NCBI RefSeq assembly: GCF_012274265.1
Contig: NZ_JAANYY010000002.1
Span: 1,488,001-1,552,000 of the forward strand
From: Sphingopyxis microcysteis
GTDB taxonomy: Bacteria; Pseudomonadota; Alphaproteobacteria; Sphingomonadales; Sphingomonadaceae
Reading direction: 5' to 3'
DNA: 64,000 bases
In this document: one piece after another, positions 1-15,421 of the stretch
How positions within the stretch are numbered: the first letter of the stretch is position 1
Layout of the letters: each line of letters begins with the position of its first letter
Translations under genes and position numbers: made by a program
The notes under the pieces: generated by a model
Seen by the model: only the letters and a program-made list of their open reading frames with translations
Databases searched by the model: none
Told to the model about the DNA's origin: nothing

Positions 1-4
1 CCGA

Positions 5-229
5 TTACGGGCTCGTCGGTTCGTCGTCACCGTCGGTCAGCAGCACGATGGCGGCGATGATGCCGACAGCGGCGAGCGCGATGACGATCCAGCTGGTTTC
101 GCCTTCCAGCTCGCTCTGACCTTCGACGGCCGAAGCAGCGCGAACGCCCTGCGCCGCCGATGCAGCGACCGGCGCCGCGATCATTGACGTTGCAGCGAGG
201 CTAACCGCCGCCTTCTTGAACAGATTCAT
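5..229 (-). CDS. small exported single-TM protein, unknown function
   Basis: This 74-residue protein has a typical Sec signal peptide (Lys-rich start, hydrophobic stretch, Ala-rich cleavage region near residue 25). A short Ser/Glu-rich linker follows, then one transmembrane segment at about residues 47-65 and an acidic, Pro-ending tail. Upstream of the start on the minus strand is a purine-rich ribosome site (GGGAG). I do not recognise a named family. The architecture of signal peptide plus C-terminal membrane segment resembles the 137-residue protein at 11434-11847. It is close to the window edge and no operon partner is visible. Confidence 0.7.
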   Translation of the reverse strand: MNLFKKAAVSLAATSMIAAPVAASAAQGVRAASAVEGQSELEGETSWIVIALAAVGIIAAIVLLTDGDDEPTSP

Positions 230-395
230 TTCATACTCCCTGGATGGAAAGCTTGTGTGGATCGACCTCGCTTAACGCTACGCTATTGTTCCACAATCAG
301 GATTCATAGCGCGTTACATGCATATTGCAATGCGCTATCAAATACATCGATCTGAAATTACCGCCAGATCGGCGCAATTGCACTTGCACGATGTA

Positions 396-1505
396 CTAGT
401 CCACGGCGATCCGTCCGCCACTAATGGCGAATCGGATCACCGGTCCGGGCATGTCGGCGAAGAGTGCCGACTCGGTGCCGGTCAGCCACGCCTGCCCCCC
501 CTGCCCCGCCAGCCGCGCATAGAGCGCCGCGCGGCGCCGCGGGTCGAGGTGCGCCGCCACCTCATCCAGCAACAGCACGGGTCGCTGGCCGCGCGACCGC
601 GCGACGCAGTCGCTATGCGCCAGGACCAACGACAACAGCATCGCCTTTTGCTCGCCGGTCGAACAACGCGCCGCGGCGCGGCCCGTCGCGGCGTGGAGCG
701 CGACCAGATCGTCGCGGTGCGGCCCCGCGGTCGCGCGGCCCGCCGCCGCATCGACCCGCCGACGTCCCGCAAACAAGGCCTGCAACGCCGCCACCTCATG
801 CGGCGCGGCGCGCACCGCCCCATCGCTATCGACCAACGTCAGCAGCGGGCGGGCAAAGGGCGCATCAGGCTGCGCGGCCAGTTCGGCAGACAGCGCCGCC
901 AGCGTTGCCTGTCGCGCCGCATCCAGCGCCGCGCCATGTTCGGCCAGTTGCGCCTCGAGGCTCGCCAGCCATTGCGGGTCGGCGCTGGCAGGGTCAGCCA
1001 ACAGCTTGCCGCGCGCGCGCAGCGCCGCTTCATAGCGGTTGCTGTGCTGCGCATGACGCGGGTCGAGCGCCAGCACCAGCCGGTCGAGGAAACGCCGCCG
1101 GTTGCCCGCCGTCTCGACGAACAGCCGGTCCATCGCCGGAGTCAGCCACAGCACCCCCAGCCATTCGCCGAGCGACGCCGCGGCGGCCGCGCTGCTGTTG
1201 ATCCGCACGATCCGCCGTCCCGGATGCGCGGGCTCGATCCCCGTGCCCAGCGATACCGGCGGCAGGTCGTCACCGGCGAGCACTTCAGCGAATATCGCAA
1301 AGCCGCCGCTCGCGCCGTCGCGCACCATCTCGCCCAGCGCCGCGCGGCGTAGCCCCCGTCCCGGCGCGAGCAGCGAAATCGCCTCCAATATATTGGTCTT
1401 ACCCGCGCCATTGTCGCCGTGCAGCGCAACCAGCCCCGGCCCGGCGACGAGCTCCGCGGCGGCATGATTGCGAAAATCGGTCAGCGAAAGGCGGGTCAGC
1501 GTCAT
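396..1505 (-). CDS. recF: DNA replication and repair protein RecF
   Basis: RecF is an SMC-like ABC ATPase that helps RecOR load RecA at gapped DNA and stalled forks in the cytoplasm. The 369-residue length is normal. Visible motifs are the Walker A loop GDNGAGKTN near residue 30, the family signature AGPHRDD, an ABC signature region with STGEQK, and Walker B LLLDEV followed by the D-loop (AHLD) near residues 310-320. In many bacteria recF follows dnaA-dnaN. Here its neighbours are a small exported protein and, divergently, a PspC gene, so it appears to be a single-gene unit. The start is the ATG at 1505; no better in-frame start lies nearby. Confidence 0.96.
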   Translation of the reverse strand: MTLTRLSLTDFRNHAAAELVAGPGLVALHGDNGAGKTNILEAISLLAPGRGLRRAALGEMVRDGASGGFAIFAEVLAGDDLPPVSLGTGIEPAHPGRRIVRINSSAAAAASLGEWLGVLWLTPAMDRLFVETAGNRRRFLDRLVLALDPRHAQHSNRYEAALRARGKLLADPASADPQWLASLEAQLAEHGAALDAARQATLAALSAELAAQPDAPFARPLLTLVDSDGAVRAAPHEVAALQALFAGRRRVDAAAGRATAGPHRDDLVALHAATGRAAARCSTGEQKAMLLSLVLAHSDCVARSRGQRPVLLLDEVAAHLDPRRRAALYARLAGQGGQAWLTGTESALFADMPGPVIRFAISGGRIAVD

Positions 1506-1574
1506 CCTACATGCCGCCTACCGCAGCTCATCGGGCCGCGCCAGCCCACACCCGTCCGCACCGCACCCCCTACA

Positions 1575-1599
1575 GTCATCCCGGCGAAAGTCGGGATCC
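1575..1599. repeat. single arm of the GTCATCCCGGCGAA intergenic repeat
   Basis: This 25-base stretch matches, with one or two changes, the arms of the inverted repeats at 15316-15393 and 20453-20530 (core GTCATCCCGGCGAA...GGGATC). Only one arm is present, so it looks like a decayed copy. It lies in the 332-base gap between recF and the small ORF at 1838. That gap otherwise holds an AT-rich stretch (about 1650-1740) and the sigma-54-like promoter. Confidence 0.7.
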
Positions 1600-1763
1600 C
1601 GCCCTTGCGTCCAAATGCCACCAAACAACAGCGCATCATCCAATCAGAAACTTTCGCGGATATTTTTCCGACTAACGGGATTTTTCACCATCACAGTGCA
1701 ATTTGCGCGCTGAAATAATCTGTCGCAGGCCAAAAAACCACGCTTAACAGCCAATGAATGAAA

Positions 1764-1780
1764 TTGGCACGCTCCCTGCA
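1764..1780 (+). promoter_or_regulatory. putative sigma-54 (RpoN) -24/-12 promoter
   Basis: The sequence TTGGCACGCTCCCTGCA has the invariant GG (1766-1767) and GC (1778-1779) of sigma-54 promoters with exactly ten bases between them. The -24 box TGGCACG is a full consensus match; the -12 box is CTGCA instead of TTGCA. It would start transcription near 1790, about 47 bases before the ATG at 1838. An AT-rich region upstream could hold an enhancer or IHF site, but I cannot identify one. The downstream PspC-domain gene fits, because psp genes are sigma-54 dependent in enterobacteria. This is inferred from sequence only. Confidence 0.6.
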
Positions 1781-1837
1781 TAACTGTTGGCATCCACCGG
1801 GATGGCCCGGATGGAAGGTTCAAGGAAGGAAAACATC

Positions 1838-1951
1838 ATGGCCCATTTCAATGTCGACTCGTTCAAGAGCTATGCGATCGCTGCTGTTGCTTCGCTGTAT
1901 TGCTCGATCATGCTTCTCGCCGCTGCCGGTCCCAGCAACCTGGTTGCCTGA
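1838..1951 (+). CDS. 37-residue small membrane peptide upstream of pspC
   Basis: This short ORF starts MAHFNVDSFKSY and continues as one hydrophobic helix (about residues 13-31, Ala/Leu/Ile-rich with one Cys) ending GPSNLVA. A strong ribosome site (AAGGAAGG) sits about 8 bases before the ATG. It follows the sigma-54-like promoter and precedes the PspC-domain gene by 64 bases, so the two are probably cotranscribed. I do not recognise the family. Size and single-helix topology would suit a small inner-membrane partner like PspB or PspD, but no sequence similarity is claimed. Confidence 0.6.
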   Translation: MAHFNVDSFKSYAIAAVASLYCSIMLLAAAGPSNLVA

Positions 1952-2015
1952 TCAACGCAGCGCGTAAAACGCCGGCCCTCAGCTTGTCGAAGGGGCCGGG
2001 ATGGAAAGGAAAGAA

Positions 2016-2195
2016 ATGAAACAGGGTTTTCGCAAGAATCGTCGCGACGGGATGATCTTCGGCGTCTGCGCCGGCATGTCTGACCAGTTCGGCATCGACG
2101 TCTTGTGGACGCGCGTCGGCTTTGTCGCCTTGACGCTTCTGGGCTTCGGCCTGCCGCTGCTGCTGTACCTCGCCGTCGCGATCCTCGCGCCCTAG
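2016..2195 (+). CDS. PspC-domain inner-membrane protein
   Basis: This 59-residue protein is essentially one PspC domain: a basic N-terminus (KQGFRKNRRDGM), the conserved GVCAGMSDQFGID motif with an Arg-Val-Gly after it, then a hydrophobic membrane segment. PspC family proteins sense or signal envelope stress at the inner membrane and control the sigma-54 activator PspF through PspA in enterobacteria. An upstream in-frame ATG at 2001 exists, but the GGAAAGGAAAG ribosome site fits the ATG at 2016. No pspF, pspA or pspB is visible in this window, so a link to a full Psp system is inference. Confidence 0.85.
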   Translation: MKQGFRKNRRDGMIFGVCAGMSDQFGIDVLWTRVGFVALTLLGFGLPLLLYLAVAILAP

Positions 2196-2263
2196 GAGGC
2201 AGCCAAAGGGCCGGGCGCCTTTCAGGCGCAGTCGCACCGGCCCGCACATTCCCAAGCAACCAA

Positions 2264-2294
2264 GGGCTCACCGGCCACCCCGGTGGGCCCTTTT
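2264..2294 (+). terminator. rho-independent terminator after the PspC gene
   Basis: An 11-base stem (GGGCTCACCGG pairing with CCGGTGGGCCC, one G-U pair) with a 5-base loop is followed by TTTT. It lies about 70 bases after the PspC stop codon on the plus strand. Confidence 0.8.
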
Positions 2295-2335
2295 CTGTTT
2301 GACGATCCCGCAGCCGAGAGACTTGCGCCTTAGCC

Positions 2336-2415
2336 CGTTCGCATCGAGCGGAGTTGAGATGCCCCTCGACCTTGCGCCAAACCGATCGGTGTCTCGACTT
2401 CGCTCGACATGAACG
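2336..2415. repeat. imperfect 28-base inverted repeat, TCGAGCGAAGTCGAGA type
   Basis: Arms at 2336-2363 and 2388-2415 are imperfect inverted copies (core TCTCGACTTCGCTCGA). It sits between the PspC gene and rpoC. Elements of this look are common between genes in sphingomonads. No ORF is convincing here. Confidence 0.65.
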
Positions 2416-2460
2416 GGACCGAAAGTTGCACGCTAACGATCGGTTGCGGACGTGTCTTCT

Positions 2461-2569
2461 CCCCTCCCTTTTAGGGAGGGGCTGGGGGTGGGTAGCCGCC
2501 GAAGGCGGCATCCTGCCTCGGCTCGCTTCGCTCCCACCCACCCCTAACCCCTCCCTGGAAGGGAGGGGA
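2461..2569. repeat. CCCCTCCCTTTTAGGGAGGGG composite repeat, copy 1
   Basis: A small hairpin (CCCTCCCTTTTAGGGAGGG) opens the element and an inverted relative closes it (CCCTCCCTGGAAGGGAGGG). The inner part has GGGGGTGGGT against ACCCACCCC and a hairpin GCCGCCGAAGGCGGC. Related copies lie at 38778-38937, 40760-40825 and 50037-50170. Together with the neighbouring repeat and two terminators it fills the 468-base gap between the PspC gene and rpoC. Confidence 0.75.
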
Positions 2570-2600
2570 ACGGCTTAAAACCACCCCAAAGCCACCAAAG

Positions 2601-2631
2601 AAAAAGCCCCGCCGGATCGCTCCGGCGGGGC
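2601..2631 (-). terminator. rho-independent terminator of rpoBC
   Basis: A perfect 11-base stem (GCCCCGCCGGA with TCCGGCGGGGC, 4-base loop) is followed on the minus strand by a T-run (AAAAA at 2601-2605 on the plus strand). It lies about 33 bases past the rpoC stop codon. Confidence 0.92.
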
Positions 2632-2663
2632 TCAATTCTGTCAGCCAAAGGCCGAGGTGAGGC

Positions 2664-6950
<4,287 letters not shown>

Positions 6951-6967
6951 ATTCTAGCTCCACTCTT

Positions 6968-6992
6968 CCCCCTTCGCGCCGGGCGAAGGGGG
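6968..6992. other. stem-loop in the rpoB-rpoC intergenic gap
   Basis: A perfect 9-base inverted repeat (CCCCCTTCG and CGAAGGGGG, 7-base loop) lies between the rpoB stop and the rpoC start. In the minus-strand mRNA the distal arm (GGGGGAAG end) is close to the rpoC ribosome site, so it could affect rpoC translation or mRNA stability. No T-run follows, so it is unlikely to terminate transcription. Confidence 0.55.
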
Positions 6993-7005
6993 TGAGGAAA
7001 AGATC

Positions 7006-11184
<4,179 letters not shown>

Positions 11185-11235
11185 AAGTGATTGTCTCGCC
11201 TGTCAAAAAGTCAAAATCGCGGGCGCATCGACGCG

Positions 11236-11274
11236 AAAAAAGCCGCAAGCAACCGTTGCCGGTTTACCGCAGCT
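11236..11274 (-). terminator. terminator or attenuator-like hairpin in the rpoB leader
   Basis: On the minus strand an imperfect stem (AGCTGCGGTAAACCG with CGGTTGCTTGCGGCT, loop GCAA, some G-U pairs and two mismatches) is followed by six T residues. It ends about 50 bases upstream of the rpoB start. It may simply terminate the gene at 11434-11847. If the rpoB promoter lies upstream of it, it would act as an attenuator. The sequence does not decide between these. Confidence 0.6.
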
Positions 11275-11433
11275 TTCCAACGCCTGTCGAAATCCCCGCC
11301 GACCTATCCGTACAATCCGCTGCGCAAGGCGGACTCTATCTCGGACGATGGGGTGTGGGGGCGATATAGGTTTGGGAGGGTCAGGTGTCAACGGGCGGGC
11401 TCGCCATCGCCCGTCCTAAATCGTCAGCCCGCG

Positions 11434-11847
11434 CTATTCGGACGCGTCGCGCGCGGCGTCGGCGACGAGCAGCGCGCCGCCGATCAGCACCACCCCGGCG
11501 CCGATCGCGATCCAGCCGACCGTCGACACATTGTTACGCCGACTGGTATCGATCGGTCGCCCGTTGAGCAGCAGCCGGTTGTCACGCTCCAGCGAAAAGC
11601 CGATCCGCGTTTCGTTCGGACGATATCCGCTGCTCGATTGCCGGGTGCCATCGAAACCGACCACGTCGCGGGTCAGGCGGAGTTCGACCCGGGCCGGCGC
11701 TTTCGTCCGCTCGCCGCCGATCGGGATGGTCAGGCCTACGCCCACGACACCGTCAACGCGCGTCAGCCCATTTTGATAGGCCAGCGGCTCGGCCATGGCC
11801 GAGGTCGTCAGTGCCGCGCCAATCACCAGCCCACCCAGAATCCGCAT
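11434..11847 (-). CDS. small exported protein with C-terminal membrane segment
   Basis: This 137-residue protein begins MRILGGLVIGAALTTSAMA, a Sec signal peptide, preceded by the ribosome site GGGGGCGGA. A mature part of about 90 residues holds alternating charged and hydrophobic residues suggestive of beta strands (VELRLTRDVVGF, RIGFSLERDNRLLLNG). A single membrane helix sits near the C-terminus (about residues 107-130). A much longer upstream reading exists but lacks a signal peptide at its start and is Arg-rich, so I rejected it. The family is not recognised. It lies between the J-domain gene and rpoB on the same strand. Confidence 0.7.
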   Translation of the reverse strand: MRILGGLVIGAALTTSAMAEPLAYQNGLTRVDGVVGVGLTIPIGGERTKAPARVELRLTRDVVGFDGTRQSSSGYRPNETRIGFSLERDNRLLLNGRPIDTSRRNNVSTVGWIAIGAGVVLIGGALLVADAARDASE

Positions 11848-11959
11848 ATCCGCCCCCTTCGCCGCTTCGTTTTCCACCCCAGTCGATCGTCGTATCTTAT
11901 GCTGGCCCCGCAAGCCCCAAAACAGCACTGGTACGCGAAGTCGAAAGACCGCGCCGGCG

Positions 11960-12505
11960 CTACGCCGGTTTCCAGCTCTTGCGATCTTCCGCCTGCTTGA
12001 GCACCTCGAACGCCGCCTGCCCCGCCGCAAAGCGTTTGGCGGCGTCGGTGTCGCCGGGTTTGACGTCGGGGTGGGTTTCCTTCGCCAGCGCGCGCCACGC
12101 TTTCTTCACCGCCTCGAAATCGGCGTCGGGTTCGAGGTCCAGCACGTCGAGCGCGCGCATTTCGTCGCTGCTGCGCGTGCCGTCGCCGGGGCCGCCCCAC
12201 GCATAATGCTGCGCTCGCGCATAGCTGCGCGCGCCCTGCGCCTCCTCGGCGGCACGGGCGGCGGCGTCTTCGGCGCTCAGCCCTTCGAAATAATCCCAGC
12301 CGCGATTATATTCGGCGGCATGGGTTTCGCAGAAATACCAGCGCTCGGGGCTGTTCGGAGACTTCGGCGCGGGGCAGTTGCCGGGGTTGCTACAACCGTG
12401 CCGATCGCACAACCTGACCTTCTGCGCCTCATTGTTCGAGCCATAGGGGCGCCAGCGGGGGAAACCCCAGTCATCGGATCTTTTGGCGCGGCTCATCAGC
12501 CCCAT
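11960..12505 (-). CDS. J-domain protein with Cys/His-rich N-terminal module
   Basis: The C-terminal 65 residues are a J domain: ALDVLDLEPDADFEAVKKAWR, the diagnostic HPD motif (THPDVKPGD), then the closing helix ending in KSWKPA. J domains stimulate the ATPase of Hsp70/DnaK. The N-terminal part is unusual: CDRHGCSNPGNCPAP followed by WYFCETHAAEYNRGW, a Cys/His pattern that could bind zinc. There is no Gly/Phe region or DnaJ zinc centre, so this is a co-chaperone-like adaptor and not DnaJ itself. An internal ATG at 12496 (MSRAKRS) is an equally possible start. Its client or partner is unknown. Confidence 0.85.
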   Translation of the reverse strand: MGLMSRAKRSDDWGFPRWRPYGSNNEAQKVRLCDRHGCSNPGNCPAPKSPNSPERWYFCETHAAEYNRGWDYFEGLSAEDAAARAAEEAQGARSYARAQHYAWGGPGDGTRSSDEMRALDVLDLEPDADFEAVKKAWRALAKETHPDVKPGDTDAAKRFAAGQAAFEVLKQAEDRKSWKPA

Positions 12506-12550
12506 GTAGCCATTGGTCGGCCTGATTGCTAGCCGTCGGCCGCCACAAAC

Positions 12551-13336
12551 CTAGGCTTCAGGCTTGTAGCCGAATGCCTTGCCCGCCAGTTTGACGACCG
12601 CCGGGTCAAGTTCGGGCGGGGTCATCGGCACGATCGCCTCCAGCGTTTCGGCGATATGGGTCAGCGCCGCGATGCGCGCCGCTTTCTTGTTGTTGCCGTC
12701 GATCACCTTCCATGGTGCCCAGCGCGTGTTGGTCTGCGCGAACATCTCATCAATCGCGGCGAGATATTGTTTGCGCTTTGCGCGGTTGCGATAATCCTCG
12801 CTCCCGGTTTTCCAGCGCTTCCACGGATCGTTCAGGCGATCGGCAAAGCGCTTGTCCTGTTCGTCCTGCGTCAGGTGGACGAAAATCTTGACCAGGTTGG
12901 TGCGGCTGCCGGTCAGCTGTGCCTCGAACTCGTTGATCTCGTCATAGCCCTTGCGCCATTCGGCCTCGGTGGCAAAGCCCTCGACGCGTTCGACCAGGAC
13001 GCGCCCGTACCAGCTGCGGTCAAAGATCGCGATCTCGCGATTGCCGGGCAGCCGTTTCCAGAACCGCCACAGGAAATGGCGCGCCTTTTCCTCCTCGGTC
13101 GGCGCGCTGATCGGCCACACATCGAAATAGCGCGGATCGAGCAGCGCGGTGATCCTTTTGATGATCCCGCCCTTGCCCGCCGCATCCCAGCCTTCGAACA
13201 TGATGATGCTGCGCTGGCCATGGGTGATATGCGCCGCCTGCACACGTTCCAGCCGCTCCTGCAAGGCCTCGATCGCGTCGGAATGGTCGCCGTCGAATTT
13301 GGCGCCGGTCTCATAATCGGAAAGCGAAATGGTCAT
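12551..13336 (-). CDS. ppk2: polyphosphate kinase 2 family protein
   Basis: PPK2 enzymes transfer phosphate between polyphosphate and nucleotides, usually to make GTP or ATP from the diphosphate or AMP. This protein has 261 residues, one PPK2 domain. It shows the Walker A-like EGWDAAGKGG at 48-57, the lid-region Arg/Lys-rich segment, and the Walker B-like FDRSWYGR at 105-112 followed by VERVEG. It is separate from the ppk1-ppx unit 8 kb away. Substrate class (GDP, ADP or AMP) cannot be set by eye. It precedes the J-domain gene on the same strand by 45 bases and may be cotranscribed with it. Confidence 0.93.
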   Translation of the reverse strand: MTISLSDYETGAKFDGDHSDAIEALQERLERVQAAHITHGQRSIIMFEGWDAAGKGGIIKRITALLDPRYFDVWPISAPTEEEKARHFLWRFWKRLPGNREIAIFDRSWYGRVLVERVEGFATEAEWRKGYDEINEFEAQLTGSRTNLVKIFVHLTQDEQDKRFADRLNDPWKRWKTGSEDYRNRAKRKQYLAAIDEMFAQTNTRWAPWKVIDGNNKKAARIAALTHIAETLEAIVPMTPPELDPAVVKLAGKAFGYKPEA

Positions 13337-13413
13337 GCCGCTGTCTAGCGCACTCCCCCCTGTCCTACCAAGCGCTCAGGCTGTCACTTTCTGGCACAGC
13401 CGGGTCGCCGCGG

Positions 13414-14352
13414 CTACTCGGCGCCCATAGCCGCCTTGCGCGCGGTCCACGCGCCCAGCGCGCGCCGATAGCGATCGAGCCGCGCCAACGCCTCTGGAAC
13501 CGCGCCGCCGCGCGCTCCCTGTCGCTGCGCATCGCCATACCAGTCCGCCGCCACGTCGAGATCGCCCTCCATCTCGTTGCAAAGCCCCAGGTTGAACGCC
13601 AGTGCCGCGGTCGGCTCGACATCGCGCGTCAGCGCGGTCCACGCGGCGCAGGCGCCAACCTGATCACTCTTGGTCAGTCGCACCGCCGCCTTGAACGCGG
13701 CCTGCGCCGGTTTGGTCAGCCCCTTTATGCTCTCGTCGACCCGGACGTCGATCGCGTAGCTGCGCGGCGCCAGGTCGTCGCGGATCGTCCGCACCTGGTT
13801 GCGGAAGGTGGCGGCAAAATAATCCTCGACGCTCGGCGGCGCGCTCCGGTCGGGGCAAAGCGTCACCTGATCGCGCGCATTCAGCGGCCGGGTGTAACGG
13901 ATCGATCCGTCGCCGATGGCAACCAGCCGCACCGTCGTCGCAACGGCCGCGGTACGGCGGCGACACCGGATATCGACGTCGATTTCCTTGATGCACTTCT
14001 TTTTGTCGGCGGGGTCATATTCGGTGCAGCGGCGGCGCTTTTCGATCACCGGCGTTTCATCGACGCTGGCGCGCACCGTCCCGGTGACCAACGCATCGGT
14101 CGGCGCCCCCGATTCGGGCGCGACGACCCGGTAAAAGCGGCTGCCGTGAAATGTCGCGGCTGCGAGTTCGGCTTCGAGCGCCTGCGCAAAGGCCGCGCCA
14201 TCCTCGCCCTCGAACCGCTCGACCGATATGCGAAACAGGTCGGTGACATTAGCCTCGGCGGGATCGCCGGTATTGATCGTCAGCGTTTCGGCGTTCGCGG
14301 GCGCCGCAAGGCTCAGCAAAGCGGCACCCAATATCCATCGTGCGTCGATCAT
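13414..14352 (-). CDS. exported protein of unknown function, TPR-like C-terminus
   Basis: The 312-residue product starts MIDARWILGAALL with a signal peptide ending in ANAE. I chose the ATG at 14352 because GGGGGG lies just upstream; two GTG codons precede it. The middle has a basic, Cys-containing patch (RRRCTEYDPADKKKC, then DIRCRRR) inside what looks like a beta-rich domain that includes ATTVRLVAIGDG. The C-terminal third (AWTALTRDVEPTAALAFNLGLCNEMEGDLDVAADWY) reads like a pair of TPR helices. Overall it resembles envelope lipoprotein-like assembly factors, but I cannot name the family. Confidence 0.7.
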   Translation of the reverse strand: MIDARWILGAALLSLAAPANAETLTINTGDPAEANVTDLFRISVERFEGEDGAAFAQALEAELAAATFHGSRFYRVVAPESGAPTDALVTGTVRASVDETPVIEKRRRCTEYDPADKKKCIKEIDVDIRCRRRTAAVATTVRLVAIGDGSIRYTRPLNARDQVTLCPDRSAPPSVEDYFAATFRNQVRTIRDDLAPRSYAIDVRVDESIKGLTKPAQAAFKAAVRLTKSDQVGACAAWTALTRDVEPTAALAFNLGLCNEMEGDLDVAADWYGDAQRQGARGGAVPEALARLDRYRRALGAWTARKAAMGAE

Positions 14353-14428
14353 CACCACCCCCCATTAGCCAGTTTCCGCCGAGCTATCGCAGCCGTCGGT
14401 GGCTGTCAAAACCGCGCGAGGACCGGGG

Positions 14429-15301
14429 TCAGAATTCGTTGGCGATCAGATCGGCCAGCCGCTGCGGCGCTTCCATCGGGATGAAATGGCTCTGGTCGGC
14501 CCATTGCTCGTCGCGCACCGCGCCAAGTGCGGCGCCCAGCCCGGGCCAGGTCGGGCTGACCGAAAAGTCGAGGTTGCCCGCGCGCTCGCCGGTTCGGGCG
14601 CGGATCACGCTCACCGGCGCGCCGACCGCCCCCAGCCAGTCGTGCGGGTTGGTGCGCAGCGCATTCTGATAGACCGACGCTTCGAGAGCGGGCGGACAGG
14701 CGAGATCGAAGCCGTCGCCATCCGCGGCGGGCAGCAGGCCGAGGCGACAATAGTCCGCGAGCGCTTGCGGCTGCCAATGCGCATAGGGCGCACGCGAAGC
14801 AAAATGCGCGTTCATCGCCTCCCACCCGTCCCAGCGCGCGCGCCGCCGTGCCACCGGATGCTCGACCGGATCGGGGACCGGCACATCGGCGGCGCCGACG
14901 TAAAATTCGGGAGGCATGATGACCGGATCGATCAGGAAGATATGAGCAAAGGCGTCGGGCCGCTCAGCCGCCAGCCGGGTCAGGACGTAGCCGCCCATGC
15001 TGTGGCCGCATCCGATCAGGCGCGCTCCGGCGAACCGGTCGACCAGCGGCAACAGCGCGTCGGCGGTGACGGCCCAGTCGGCCAGCGACGCGGGCTTGGC
15101 GCTGCGGCCATGACCGAGCTGATCGGGCGCGATGACGTGGGTGCCATGCGGCAAGGCCGCGACGACCTGATCCCAGAGGCGCGCGTGAAAGCCGGTCGCG
15201 TGCAACAGCAGCAGCGAGGGCCGGTCCGACGGCTGGCCCCATTCGAACCAGCAAATCTCGCCCGCCGGGGTGTTCAGCTGGTGTTCGCGCGGCTCGCTCA
15301 C
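14429..15301 (-). CDS. alpha/beta hydrolase
   Basis: This 290-residue protein has an alpha/beta hydrolase fold: the oxyanion-hole region LLLLHATGFHARLWD near residue 31, the nucleophile elbow GHSMGG (Ser101), an acid loop in the third quarter, and the likely catalytic His in SHFIPME near residue 271. Such enzymes hydrolyse esters, lactones or C-C bonds. Substrate is not predictable. The start is GTG with a GGGGGA ribosome site. It follows aspS across a repeat on the same strand and may be expressed from its own promoter. Confidence 0.88.
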   Translation of the reverse strand: MSEPREHQLNTPAGEICWFEWGQPSDRPSLLLLHATGFHARLWDQVVAALPHGTHVIAPDQLGHGRSAKPASLADWAVTADALLPLVDRFAGARLIGCGHSMGGYVLTRLAAERPDAFAHIFLIDPVIMPPEFYVGAADVPVPDPVEHPVARRRARWDGWEAMNAHFASRAPYAHWQPQALADYCRLGLLPAADGDGFDLACPPALEASVYQNALRTNPHDWLGAVGAPVSVIRARTGERAGNLDFSVSPTWPGLGAALGAVRDEQWADQSHFIPMEAPQRLADLIANEF

Positions 15302-15315
15302 GTCATCCCCCGGAT

Positions 15316-15393
15316 CGTCATCGCGGCGAAGGCTGCGATCTCGCCGTTGCAGCTAGGCGGGAGGTTGAGATCCCGGCCTTCGCCGGGATGACG
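15316..15393. repeat. GTCATCCCGGCGAAGGCC inverted repeat, imperfect copy
   Basis: Arms at 15316-15342 and 15367-15393 correspond to the element at 20453-20530. The right arm is identical to that element's right arm; the left arm has four or so changes. It lies between aspS and the hydrolase gene, just upstream of the hydrolase ribosome site. Confidence 0.8.
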
Positions 15394-15421
15394 GAGCAAG
15401 GAGGGACACAGCAACGAAGGT

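Noticed and set aside
11848..12030. A 61-residue N-terminal extension of the small exported protein
   Set aside because: Arg-rich, overlaps the J-domain gene, and would bury the clear signal peptide and ribosome site at 11847.
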